Part shown: positions 44,480-52,156 of the stretch, one piece after another
Layout: every line of letters begins with the position of its first letter
How positions within the stretch are numbered: the first letter of the stretch is position 1
Assembly: GCA_964385405.1 (NCBI GenBank)
Contig: CAYLOT010000005.1
Location: 1-64,000 of the forward strand
Reading direction: 5' to 3'
Length of the DNA: 64,000 bases
Source: CAIZGX01 sp964385405
GTDB lineage: Bacteria; Bacteroidota; Bacteroidia; Flavobacteriales_D; Sanyastnellaceae
Translations under genes and position numbers: made by a program
The notes under the pieces: model-generated
The model's input: the letters and a program-made list of their open reading frames with translations, nothing else
What the model was told of the DNA's origin: nothing
The model's database searches: none

Positions 44480-46315
44480 TTATTGCTTCACGAAACGTTG
44501 GTTGCTTGTTCCGTTTGCGTTTTGGTATTGCACATCGTACACACCGTTCGCAAGGTCTGAAACATCAACTTTCGTTGTTCCATTGTTGAAGTTGTTGAAT
44601 GAACGAACCAATTGTCCGTTTGCATTGAAGATGCGGATGATTCCGTTTTCGTTTGCAGCATCTTGAATATTCAATTCAGAGGTTGTTGGATTTGGGAAAA
44701 CGCTGAAAGAAGTTTTTGTCAATGAACCTTCTTCAATACCAACTAAATCCAGAGTTACACAAACATAAATTTGATCGTTGTCGGTCACAGGATCAGCAGC
44801 GTCTTCTGGTTGAACGTGTATTCCTGGCTCGAAATCGCGCTGAACAATCAAGTGAATTTTATCGCCGTATGCGAACGGAGCCATTGAAGCATAAACGTAC
44901 TCATATCCATCTTCTTCAAGATCTGGAGTGATGTCAGAAGGATCAGACCATGTTGCTCCGCCGTCATCTGATTTTACAGCGTAAATGTGTCTGAGATATT
45001 CTGCACCGTTGAAGTAATTTTCATTAACGGCTTGATAGGAACAGAAGATCGTTCCATCAGCTGCCTCGGCCAATTGTGGATGTGAAGCAATACCGCTGTT
45101 TCCATATTGTCCAACTTCAGTAGTTGAAGCGGGGATAGTAGCATCGTAATCTGGGGATATACCAATTTCAAGAACTTCAGTTGCAGGATCAACCATGCTT
45201 TCGTTCCAATATGCGATACTACCTGCCAATGGGAAGTAGCTGTATACTGAATCGACAACACCAAGATCATCTGTGTAGAACATGGTTCCGAAAGCAGCGT
45301 GAGCTGTTCCGCTTGCGTCGATGAATACAGCCCCCGCACCGTCAGAAGAAAGAATGGTATCTTGAACTCCGTCTAACTCAACGTCAGTTCCTTGATCAAT
45401 TACGTAGTTGTCAATTGGGAAATCCCAAATTGTGCTGCGGGTCCACGTGCTTCCGTTGTCATTTGAAATCCAGATGTAAGAATCTTGAAGATCTCCGAAG
45501 CAGGCGATAGCGATTTTGTTTCCACGTGCGTGAATGGCGTATGTGTCAGCGGAAAACCCTTCAACTAAATTTGTATTTTCTTCACCCGGAAGTAATACTT
45601 CAGTTAGATCCCAAGTTGCTCCTCCGTCTGTTGAGCGGTTGTACAAAATTGGGCCAGTCATGCCGTTTGTGTATGCTCCTGCGTTTGGATCTGCAAGGCA
45701 AATCATGTGTATGCTGTTTCCATCTGCACCGCCAGAAGTAGCACGAGGCCAGAACATTCCGAATCCAGACGCAGCAGGTACCATTGAGTTAACCCAGTTT
45801 CCGGTTCCAACGGCAGCGCGCGACCAAACTTTAATTCCACCTGTTCCACTGTGGTTCATTAAAATTTCTGAACCGTTCGCTGGATGAATCAAGGAAGTCC
45901 AACCCGTACGCATACTTTCTACACGTTGGGTAATATCGTCTTGCCAAGCTCCAGCTGTGCGATAGTTGTAGCCTGTTCCGCGGTCAGGATAAGTGTCTGA
46001 AGAGTTTGTTGCACTAAAAGTGAAGCAAGCAGCAACACCAGCGTCATCTGCAATGATGCGGTTTTGAATACTATTGTTCGTTTGTAAATCATAAATCGTC
46101 GTTCCTACGTACTCTTCTGATTGAATCATGCTCTTCACAGAAGAAACTGCGTAAGGAGCTTTTGATTGTTTTGAAGGGGTGTTACCAACAACGGTGTTGG
46201 TATAGGGATTGAATTTAGCAGCCTTATTTTGTGAGGCAGATAATTTGGTTGGAATTTGCTGAGCGCTTGCGCTGAAAGCAACTCCCATTGCCAAGGCAAA
46301 GTATAGTCTTTTCAT
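44480..46315 (-). CDS. BNR-repeat (sialidase-like) secreted protein, T9SS type A cargo
   Basis: 611 residues with a signal peptide (MGVAFSASAQ). Asp-box/BNR motifs are spread through the middle: STDGGATWD, SNDNGSTWT and SDDGGATWS, the mark of six-bladed sialidase-like propellers. The catalytic Arg triad of true sialidases cannot be confirmed, so the role may be sugar binding or another hydrolase. The C-terminal 75 residues (TSFSVFPNPTTSELNI, LVRSFNNFN, LANGVYDVQY) are a T9SS type A sorting domain. It is a single transcription unit, ending in a strong terminator and divergent from cinA. Confidence 0.85.
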   Translation of the reverse strand: MKRLYFALAMGVAFSASAQQIPTKLSASQNKAAKFNPYTNTVVGNTPSKQSKAPYAVSSVKSMIQSEEYVGTTIYDLQTNNSIQNRIIADDAGVAACFTFSATNSSDTYPDRGTGYNYRTAGAWQDDITQRVESMRTGWTSLIHPANGSEILMNHSGTGGIKVWSRAAVGTGNWVNSMVPAASGFGMFWPRATSGGADGNSIHMICLADPNAGAYTNGMTGPILYNRSTDGGATWDLTEVLLPGEENTNLVEGFSADTYAIHARGNKIAIACFGDLQDSYIWISNDNGSTWTRSTIWDFPIDNYVIDQGTDVELDGVQDTILSSDGAGAVFIDASGTAHAAFGTMFYTDDLGVVDSVYSYFPLAGSIAYWNESMVDPATEVLEIGISPDYDATIPASTTEVGQYGNSGIASHPQLAEAADGTIFCSYQAVNENYFNGAEYLRHIYAVKSDDGGATWSDPSDITPDLEEDGYEYVYASMAPFAYGDKIHLIVQRDFEPGIHVQPEDAADPVTDNDQIYVCVTLDLVGIEEGSLTKTSFSVFPNPTTSELNIQDAANENGIIRIFNANGQLVRSFNNFNNGTTKVDVSDLANGVYDVQYQNANGTSNQRFVKQ

Positions 46316-46387
46316 AGTAGTGGTTTAGATTAGCGAACTAATTTAGCAAAAATTGGTTTCATTCAATGTAACTAAGAAAAAAATGCT

Positions 46388-47632
46388 ATGAAAGCGATAA
46401 TTATCAATATTGGAGACGAATTGTTGATTGGACAAACAATCAACACGAATGCTGCGTGGATGGGGCAATATCTCAATAGCTTCGGAATAGAGGTTGAATC
46501 TTCGCATTGCATTTCAGACAAGGGACCTGTTATTTTTAAGGAAATAAACAACGCTTTAAAAAAAGTTGAGGTTATTGTTGTTACAGGAGGATTGGGCCCA
46601 ACGAAAGACGATATTACCAAACATACGCTTTGCGAATTGTTTCAGACGGAATTGGTCATGCACGAGCCAAGTTACTTACGAGTAAAAGCATTTTTTGAAT
46701 CACGCGGACTTCCATTTTTAAAGGTAAACGAACAACAAGCTCTTGTTCCTGCGTCGTGCACAGTGCTTGAGAATATGGTGGGCACGGCGAACGGAATGCT
46801 GTTCGAGCGAGACGGGCACATTTGTGTTTCACTTCCGGGTGTTCCTTTTGAGATGCAGTATTTGATGCAGCATGAAGTGGTTCCAAGAATTCAGCAAAAA
46901 TTCGAATTGCCAAAAATTGTTCATCGAACCATTTTAACACAAGGTGTGGGAGAGAGTTTTATTGCCGATCTTCTGACAGACTGGGAAAACTCGTTAGCTG
47001 TGGAGGATATTCGTTTGGCGTATTTGCCTTCACCTGGAATGGTTAAGCTGCGCATGTCTATTTATGGTGGCGCCGAGGAGTCGGTATTAAAGGAAAGAAT
47101 TCAACGCAAAGAGTCAGAGCTGCACGCTATTATTGGTGAGTATATTTTTGGATATGAAAAAGAGACTCTTCAAAGTGTATTGGTGCATCACTTGAAGACA
47201 AAAGGAAAAACAGTAAGCTTCGCGGAAAGCTGTACGGGGGGTATGATGGCGCAGAAGTTTACCGATGTATCAGGAGCAAGTGAAGTATTTCAAGCGGGTT
47301 GGGTTGTTTATCATGAGGATGCGAAAAAGAAAGAATTAGGCCTAGACGAAGCAGTGATAGAGAATTTCGGGGTCGTGAGTGAAGAAGTTGCTTCTGCCTT
47401 AGCCGAAGGAGCAAGAATGAAATCGGGTAGTGATTATGCCCTGTCTTCAACCGGCTGGGCAGGCCCAGAGGGTGGCGATGAAAAGCATGGTTTAGGAACT
47501 ATTTTTGTGGCCCTGGCTTCGGAAAAAGGAACAATTGTTAAAAAGTTGAAGTTTGGAAAGAACCGCTCTCGCAACCGAGAAATGGCTACAGACACGGCTT
47601 TCATGCTTTTGATCAAAGAAATTCAGAAGTAA
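46388..47632 (+). CDS. cinA: CinA family protein (competence/damage-inducible, NMN deamidase-related)
   Basis: 414 residues. The N-terminal MoCF-like domain (residues about 1-170: IINIGDELLIGQTINTNA, VVTGGLGPTKDD) and the C-terminal CinA domain (about 255-414: SFAESCTGGMMAQ, STGWAGPEGGDEKHGLGT) are both present. The C domain is the nicotinamide-nucleotide amidase fold, and the N domain is related to ADP-ribose pyrophosphatase. Its role is in recycling of pyridine nucleotides. It is followed closely by rpmB, a pairing common in Bacteroidota. Confidence 0.93.
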   Translation: MKAIIINIGDELLIGQTINTNAAWMGQYLNSFGIEVESSHCISDKGPVIFKEINNALKKVEVIVVTGGLGPTKDDITKHTLCELFQTELVMHEPSYLRVKAFFESRGLPFLKVNEQQALVPASCTVLENMVGTANGMLFERDGHICVSLPGVPFEMQYLMQHEVVPRIQQKFELPKIVHRTILTQGVGESFIADLLTDWENSLAVEDIRLAYLPSPGMVKLRMSIYGGAEESVLKERIQRKESELHAIIGEYIFGYEKETLQSVLVHHLKTKGKTVSFAESCTGGMMAQKFTDVSGASEVFQAGWVVYHEDAKKKELGLDEAVIENFGVVSEEVASALAEGARMKSGSDYALSSTGWAGPEGGDEKHGLGTIFVALASEKGTIVKKLKFGKNRSRNREMATDTAFMLLIKEIQK

Positions 47633-47635
47633 AAA

Positions 47636-47665
47636 TTGGATTTATTAAAAAAGTGCATATATTTG
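47636..47665 (+). promoter_or_regulatory. Promoter for rpmB
   Basis: TTG at 47636-47638, a 19-base spacer and TATATTTG at 47658-47665: the best full match to the Bacteroidota housekeeping promoter in this window. It starts 3 bases after the cinA stop. Confidence 0.8.
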
Positions 47666-47694
47666 CACCCCTTTATTCACAAAAACTCATTCTT

Positions 47695-47928
47695 ATGCCA
47701 CGCATTTGTCAAATTACTGGAAAGAAGACTATCACTGGAAACCACGTTTCCCACTCAAATATTAAGACCCGTAGAAAATTCTATCCAAACTTGCAGTATA
47801 AGCGTTTTTGGTTGGCTGAAGAAAGCCGTTGGGTTGAATTGCGCGTGACTCCGAAAGGAATGAAAACCATTAACAAAATTGGTTTAGCTGCTGCAATGAA
47901 AAGAGCAAAAGAAAACGGAATCGGATAA
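47695..47928 (+). CDS. rpmB: 50S ribosomal protein L28
   Basis: 77 residues from the ATG at 47695 (MPRICQITGKKTITGN, the normal start); an upstream in-frame ATG at 47653 overlaps the promoter -7 element and is rejected. The conserved basic core KTRRKFYPNLQ and RVTPKGMKTINKIG are typical of L28. It is transcribed alone from a strong promoter to a strong terminator. The rpmG and DUF4295 genes that often follow in Bacteroidota are not here. Confidence 0.97.
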   Translation: MPRICQITGKKTITGNHVSHSNIKTRRKFYPNLQYKRFWLAEESRWVELRVTPKGMKTINKIGLAAAMKRAKENGIG

Positions 47929-47949
47929 GTTTTTTTATATCGAAATTGA

Positions 47950-47977
47950 AAAAGGTTGAGTTCGCTCAACCTTTTTT
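47950..47977 (+). terminator. Intrinsic terminator after rpmB
   Basis: An 11-bp stem AAAAGGTTGAG/CTCAACCTTTT with a TTCG loop, then T residues. It is nearly symmetric and could stop both directions. Confidence 0.9.
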
Positions 47978-48009
47978 GTTGTGTACTCGGGAAATTCTGC
48001 TTATTTCCT

Positions 48010-48017
48010 TATATTTG
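48010..48017 (+). promoter_or_regulatory. -7 promoter element for secDF
   Basis: TATATTTG (TAnnTTTG), 36 bases before the secDF ATG. Confidence 0.6.
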
Positions 48018-48053
48018 CAACCCTTAAATTGTTTTGACCAATATTGAATTTAC

Positions 48054-51000
48054 ATGCAAAATAGATCGCTACTCTGGATTTTCATTATCCTATTAACCCT
48101 TTCAGTTGCCTACCTATTGTCGTTTAGCTTTATCTCGAAAAGCTACGAAAGCGTAGTGTACCAAGCTGTTGAAGAGTCTATCACTGACGATTTAGTAAAA
48201 GGTGAATTGTTGAAGAACTACGGTGACACCATGCAGGTTGCTGATTCTCTTCGCGGTGCTGGCTTTGAAGCATACAGAGACAGCATTATCACCATGCGTC
48301 ACGGAAGTGTTGATGCTTTTGTAAAAGCAAATTTCGATGAAAAGCGTGAAGCGTTGTTTACTGCGAAATACAACAAGGCACTTCGCGACAGTGCAGACGC
48401 AGTGGCTTTCCCATTGATGGGTTACAGTTACAGCTATTTGAAATCTCACGAGTTGGCATTGGGTCTTGACTTAAAAGGTGGAATGAGTGTTACCCTCGAA
48501 GTAAGTATTCCAGACCTTCTTCTTTCGTTGAGCGATTACAGCACTGACCCAACTTTCCTTGCAACAATTGAAAATGCGAAGAAAGCACAATTGAATAGCA
48601 CGGCGGATTTCTTGACTCTTTTCGAAGAGGAATGGAAAAAATCTGGAAAGCAAGGGCAGCTATGGAGAACCTTCAGCAATCAATCAAATGAGAACAAGTT
48701 CAAAGCGAATGACTCTGACGAAGAGATTATTAAGGCACTTCGTAAAGAAGCGAACGATGCAATTGACAACACTGAGAATATTATTCGTAAGCGTATTGAC
48801 CAGTTTGGAGTGACTTCTCCAAACGTTCAAAAGCAATCGTTAACAAGCCGTATTGTTGTTGAATTACCGGGCGTTACAGACCAAGAGCGTGTTCGTAAGA
48901 ACTTGAAGAGCACTGCAAATCTTGAATTTTGGAATACGTATTTCAACGTAGAGATTGCGCAAGCAATGATTGACTTGAACACGGCTTTAGGAAAAATTCA
49001 AGCACCAGAGTTGTACGCGCCTGTTCAAGATACAGCGAAGAAAGATTCTACCTCAACTGCTCCAGCAGTTAAACCAGATGACCAATTAACCGAAGACGAG
49101 AAGAAGCGTAAATACCCATTGTTTGCGATTTTCGGTCCGAATATTCCAACTGACAACAAAGCTATTCCTTCTGCAATTGCAGGTACAGCTAAGGTTTCAG
49201 ATATGGAAGCTGTAGACCGCATCTTCAATTCAGATTTAGCGAAGAGCATGTTCCCAAAAGACTTACGTTTGATGTGGGGTGCGAAACCAGAGAAAGGAAT
49301 TGCAGTTCTTTATGCTATTAAAGCCGATGAATTAAATGGCCGTGCACCTCTTGATGGAAAGTCTATTGTTGATGCACGTCAAGATTTCGATCCAATCAAA
49401 GGTGGTGTTGTGGTTGAAATGACCATGAGTCCTGATGTTGGAGCTCCGAAGTGGAAAGAAATGACTGCGAAGAATGCAGCAGACAACAACAGAGCGGTAG
49501 CAGTAGTTATGGATAACTTGGTTTATTCTGCTCCTTCTGTAAATGAAGAAATTCCAAACGGAAAATCAGTAATCACATTTGGTTCTGGCGACAACCGCGA
49601 CAAACAAATTCTTGAAGCAAAAGATTTAGCTGGTTTATTGAAAGCAGGTTCTTTACCAGCTCCAGCAAAGATTATCGATGAAGTTGTTGTTGGTCCTAGC
49701 CTTGGAGATGAAAACATCAAAGCGGGTATCTGGTCGTTCGTTGCGGCGTTCATTGTAATTCTTCTTTACATGATATTCTACTACGCTTGGGCGGGTTGGG
49801 CAGCAAACGTTGCATTGGTTGCGAACTTATTTTTCTTGATTGGTGCACTTGTATCATTGGGCGGAACATTGACTCTTCCTGGTATCGCGGGTATCGTGTT
49901 AACCATGGGTATGGCGGTAGATGCGAACGTATTGATTTACGAACGTGTGAAAGAAGAATTGCGTTTAGGTAAGCCTGTCTCTGTGGCGATGCTTGACGGA
50001 TTTAAGAAAGCATTGGGCGCGATCATCGATGGTAACGCAACAACATTAATCTCAGGTTTAGTCTTGTTGGTTGTTGGAACAGGACCTATGAAAGGGTTCG
50101 CAACAACTTTGATCATTGGTATTTTCACTACGTTATTCACGGCAATCATCATTTCTCGTTTGATTCTTTACAAGCGTTTAGACAGCAAGAAAGAAATTAC
50201 CTTCTATAGTAACATTACCAAGAACTGGTTCACTAAAATGAACTACGACTTCGTAACCAAGCGCTTCTTGTACTACGGTATTTCTGCTACCATTTTGATC
50301 GCAGGTGCGGTTTCATGGACTACACGTGGATTCAACATGGGTGTTGACTTTGTTGGAGGAACGTCATTCAAAGTGAAGTACGAAGAGAAGGTTGATCCAG
50401 AAGCAGTTCGTAGCGCCCTTTCAACTGCATTGGTTGAAAACGGAAACGCTGCAGCAAGCACTGTTCAAGCAATTGGTACTGCTGGTAATGAATTAAAGAT
50501 TACGACTAACTATTTAATCAACGACAATTCGAACGACGTTGCACAGCGAGTGCAAAACGACGTAGACAAAGCGTTAGGTACAGTTGGAAAGCACGAGATT
50601 ACTACTTCGTACAAGGTAGATGCTTCTATGAGTGATGACTTTAGAGCAGAAGCGGTTTGGGCTGCTGTACTAACATTATTGTTAGTAGGTATTTATGTTG
50701 TGTTCCGCTTCCGTAAGATTGACTTTGCAATTGGTGCAACTGTGGCCTTGTTCCACGATGCGTTGATGGTAATCTGTGCATTCACTTTGTTGAACGGGTT
50801 GGTTCCATTCACATTGGAAGTGAATCAAAACTTTATCGCTGCAATCTTAACAGTAATCGGTTATTCGATCAACGATACTGTTGTAATCTTTGACCGTATT
50901 CGTGAATACTTCCGTGAGCGTCGTAACCCAGAGTTGAAGTCTACGATCAACGATGCGTTGAACAGTACCCTTGGTCGTTCGATTAACACGTCTATGACGG

Positions 51001-51167
51001 TGTTATTGACTTTAGGTGTAATGTTCATCTTCGGTAGCGATGATATTCGCGGATTCGTATTCGCAATGATTATCGGGGTAATAAGCGGGGTATACTCTAC
51101 CTTGTTCATTGCAACTCCGATTGTAGTGGATATGCGTAAATTATTTGGGAAGAAGGAAGCGAAATAA
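48054..51167 (+). CDS. secDF: Protein translocase subunit SecDF (fused)
   Basis: 1037 residues, the single-chain SecD-SecF form usual in Bacteroidota. About 12 membrane helices. The SecD half contains LGLDLKGGMSVTLEV near residue 140, a large periplasmic region and the TM block with GIVLTMGMAVDANVLIYERVKEE. The SecF half begins near residue 730 and contains NMGVDFVGGTSF and IGYSINDTVVIFDRIREYFRE. It uses the proton motive force to pull secreted proteins through SecYEG. Such export is the first step for the T9SS cargo encoded here. A terminator follows at 51193. Confidence 0.97.
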   Translation: MQNRSLLWIFIILLTLSVAYLLSFSFISKSYESVVYQAVEESITDDLVKGELLKNYGDTMQVADSLRGAGFEAYRDSIITMRHGSVDAFVKANFDEKREALFTAKYNKALRDSADAVAFPLMGYSYSYLKSHELALGLDLKGGMSVTLEVSIPDLLLSLSDYSTDPTFLATIENAKKAQLNSTADFLTLFEEEWKKSGKQGQLWRTFSNQSNENKFKANDSDEEIIKALRKEANDAIDNTENIIRKRIDQFGVTSPNVQKQSLTSRIVVELPGVTDQERVRKNLKSTANLEFWNTYFNVEIAQAMIDLNTALGKIQAPELYAPVQDTAKKDSTSTAPAVKPDDQLTEDEKKRKYPLFAIFGPNIPTDNKAIPSAIAGTAKVSDMEAVDRIFNSDLAKSMFPKDLRLMWGAKPEKGIAVLYAIKADELNGRAPLDGKSIVDARQDFDPIKGGVVVEMTMSPDVGAPKWKEMTAKNAADNNRAVAVVMDNLVYSAPSVNEEIPNGKSVITFGSGDNRDKQILEAKDLAGLLKAGSLPAPAKIIDEVVVGPSLGDENIKAGIWSFVAAFIVILLYMIFYYAWAGWAANVALVANLFFLIGALVSLGGTLTLPGIAGIVLTMGMAVDANVLIYERVKEELRLGKPVSVAMLDGFKKALGAIIDGNATTLISGLVLLVVGTGPMKGFATTLIIGIFTTLFTAIIISRLILYKRLDSKKEITFYSNITKNWFTKMNYDFVTKRFLYYGISATILIAGAVSWTTRGFNMGVDFVGGTSFKVKYEEKVDPEAVRSALSTALVENGNAAASTVQAIGTAGNELKITTNYLINDNSNDVAQRVQNDVDKALGTVGKHEITTSYKVDASMSDDFRAEAVWAAVLTLLLVGIYVVFRFRKIDFAIGATVALFHDALMVICAFTLLNGLVPFTLEVNQNFIAAILTVIGYSINDTVVIFDRIREYFRERRNPELKSTINDALNSTLGRSINTSMTVLLTLGVMFIFGSDDIRGFVFAMIIGVISGVYSTLFIATPIVVDMRKLFGKKEAK

Positions 51168-51176
51168 TTTCGCTTC
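51156..51176 (+). other. Hairpin with the secDF stop codon as its loop
   Basis: A perfect 9-bp stem GAAGCGAAA/TTTCGCTTC encloses TAA, which is exactly the secDF stop codon. It is 16 bases before the real terminator hairpin. Confidence 0.7.
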
Positions 51177-51192
51177 AATACTACTTTGAAAG

Positions 51193-51216
51193 TGCCGGGA
51201 TTTTCCCGGCATTTTT
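51193..51216 (+). terminator. Intrinsic terminator after secDF
   Basis: The stem TGCCGGGA/TCCCGGCA with loop TTT is followed by TTTTTC. Confidence 0.92.
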
Positions 51217-51218
51217 CT

Positions 51219-51247
51219 TTGAATCACATTCATCAAGCTTACCTTTG
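51219..51247 (+). promoter_or_regulatory. Promoter for tatA, 4 nt before the ATG
   Basis: TTG at 51219-51221, an 18-base spacer and TACCTTTG at 51240-51247. The ATG follows after only 4 bases, so the mRNA is probably leaderless. It lies inside the longer frame starting at 51186, which is therefore rejected. Confidence 0.7.
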
Positions 51248-51251
51248 CGAC

Positions 51252-51566
51252 ATGAGTACCGGCGAGATTCTAATGATATTGTTTATTTACCTTTTGCTTT
51301 TCGGAGCGAAGGGTGTGCCCTCTATCGCTCGCACGTTGGGAAAGACCATGTATCAATTTCGCAACGCTGCGAAAGATGTTCAAGATGAAATATTGAAAAG
51401 CGCCGATGAAATGCGCAAACAAGCGCGAGCAGAAGTGCCCTTAGATCAATTGATGAATGAGGAAGAGCCCGCACCTATTCGTCCAGCACCTCCTGTAGCG
51501 CCTCCTATTCAACAAGAAACGAAAACAATTCCTGCCGATGATGTTCAGTCAGGAGGAACTGTATAG
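51252..51566 (+). CDS. tatA: Twin-arginine translocase TatA/TatB/TatE family subunit
   Basis: 104 residues from the ATG at 51252. A short N-terminal membrane helix (EILMILFIYLLLFGAKGVP) is followed by the hinge and amphipathic helix SIARTLGKTMYQFRNAAKDV, the typical TatA/Hcf106 layout. It ends in a Pro/Glu-rich tail. It forms the pore for folded Tat substrates. No tatC lies in the window. Its last 29 bases overlap the alkB-like gene in another frame. Confidence 0.88.
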   Translation: MSTGEILMILFIYLLLFGAKGVPSIARTLGKTMYQFRNAAKDVQDEILKSADEMRKQARAEVPLDQLMNEEEPAPIRPAPPVAPPIQQETKTIPADDVQSGGTV

Positions 51567-52098
51567 TTCAAACGGAGAAGAACTTATTCTTCATCACGGT
51601 ATTTTTCAATCCTTTTCCATTCAAGATTTTCTTGTATTGCCTTGGCAGCAAAACACCATTCGTGTATTTGGAAAAGAGCATTTGGAGCCGCGCTTAACGT
51701 GTTATTTCGGTCCTGCATATACTTATTCAACAGTTCATTGGGAGGCTAAAGAAATTCCAACAGTTCTTTTTCAACTCAAACAAAAAATTGAAGCCTTAGC
51801 GAATACAGAATTTAATGCGGTGCTCTGCAATTACTACAGAGACGGGCAAGACAGCATGGGTTGGCACAGCGACAATGAAAAAGAAATGGATTCTTCAGTT
51901 ATTGCTTCGGTGTCTATTGGAGGTGAACGCATGATTAAATTCAAATCGCGAAATGATAAGAAAACGTTATCTTTTCCTCTGCCCCACGGCTCGTTGCTGT
52001 TGATGAATAATTTCCAAGAAAATTGGCAACATGCCATTGGGAAAGTTAAATCTGCTTCACCCCGAATAAACTTCACTTTTCGAAAGATGCATTGTTAG
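51538..52098 (+). CDS. AlkB-family 2-oxoglutarate/Fe(II) dioxygenase
   Basis: 186 residues. Fe ligands: His and Asp in WHSDNE (HxD), and the distal His in QHAIGK. The 2-oxoglutarate-binding Arg residues are in PRINFTFR. LCNYYRDGQDSMGWHSD is the classic AlkB nucleotide-binding region. These enzymes remove methyl groups from damaged DNA or RNA bases. It starts inside the 3' end of tatA (29-base overlap, different frame), so it is co-transcribed with tatA and probably translated by coupling. ATG codons occur in tandem at 51538 and 51541; either could serve. Confidence 0.9.
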   Translation: MMFSQEELYSSNGEELILHHGIFQSFSIQDFLVLPWQQNTIRVFGKEHLEPRLTCYFGPAYTYSTVHWEAKEIPTVLFQLKQKIEALANTEFNAVLCNYYRDGQDSMGWHSDNEKEMDSSVIASVSIGGERMIKFKSRNDKKTLSFPLPHGSLLLMNNFQENWQHAIGKVKSASPRINFTFRKMHC

Positions 52099-52142
52099 AC
52101 GGAAGAGGACATTCCGCTTCACCATGTTTTTCAGTTTGTTCT

Positions 52143-52150
52143 TATCTTTG
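52143..52150 (+). promoter_or_regulatory. -7 promoter element for the E1 gene, 6 nt before the ATG
   Basis: TATCTTTG, a perfect consensus match ending 6 bases before the ATG at 52157. It lies inside the longer frame from 52124, which is therefore rejected. Confidence 0.65.
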
Positions 52151-52156
52151 CACCCT

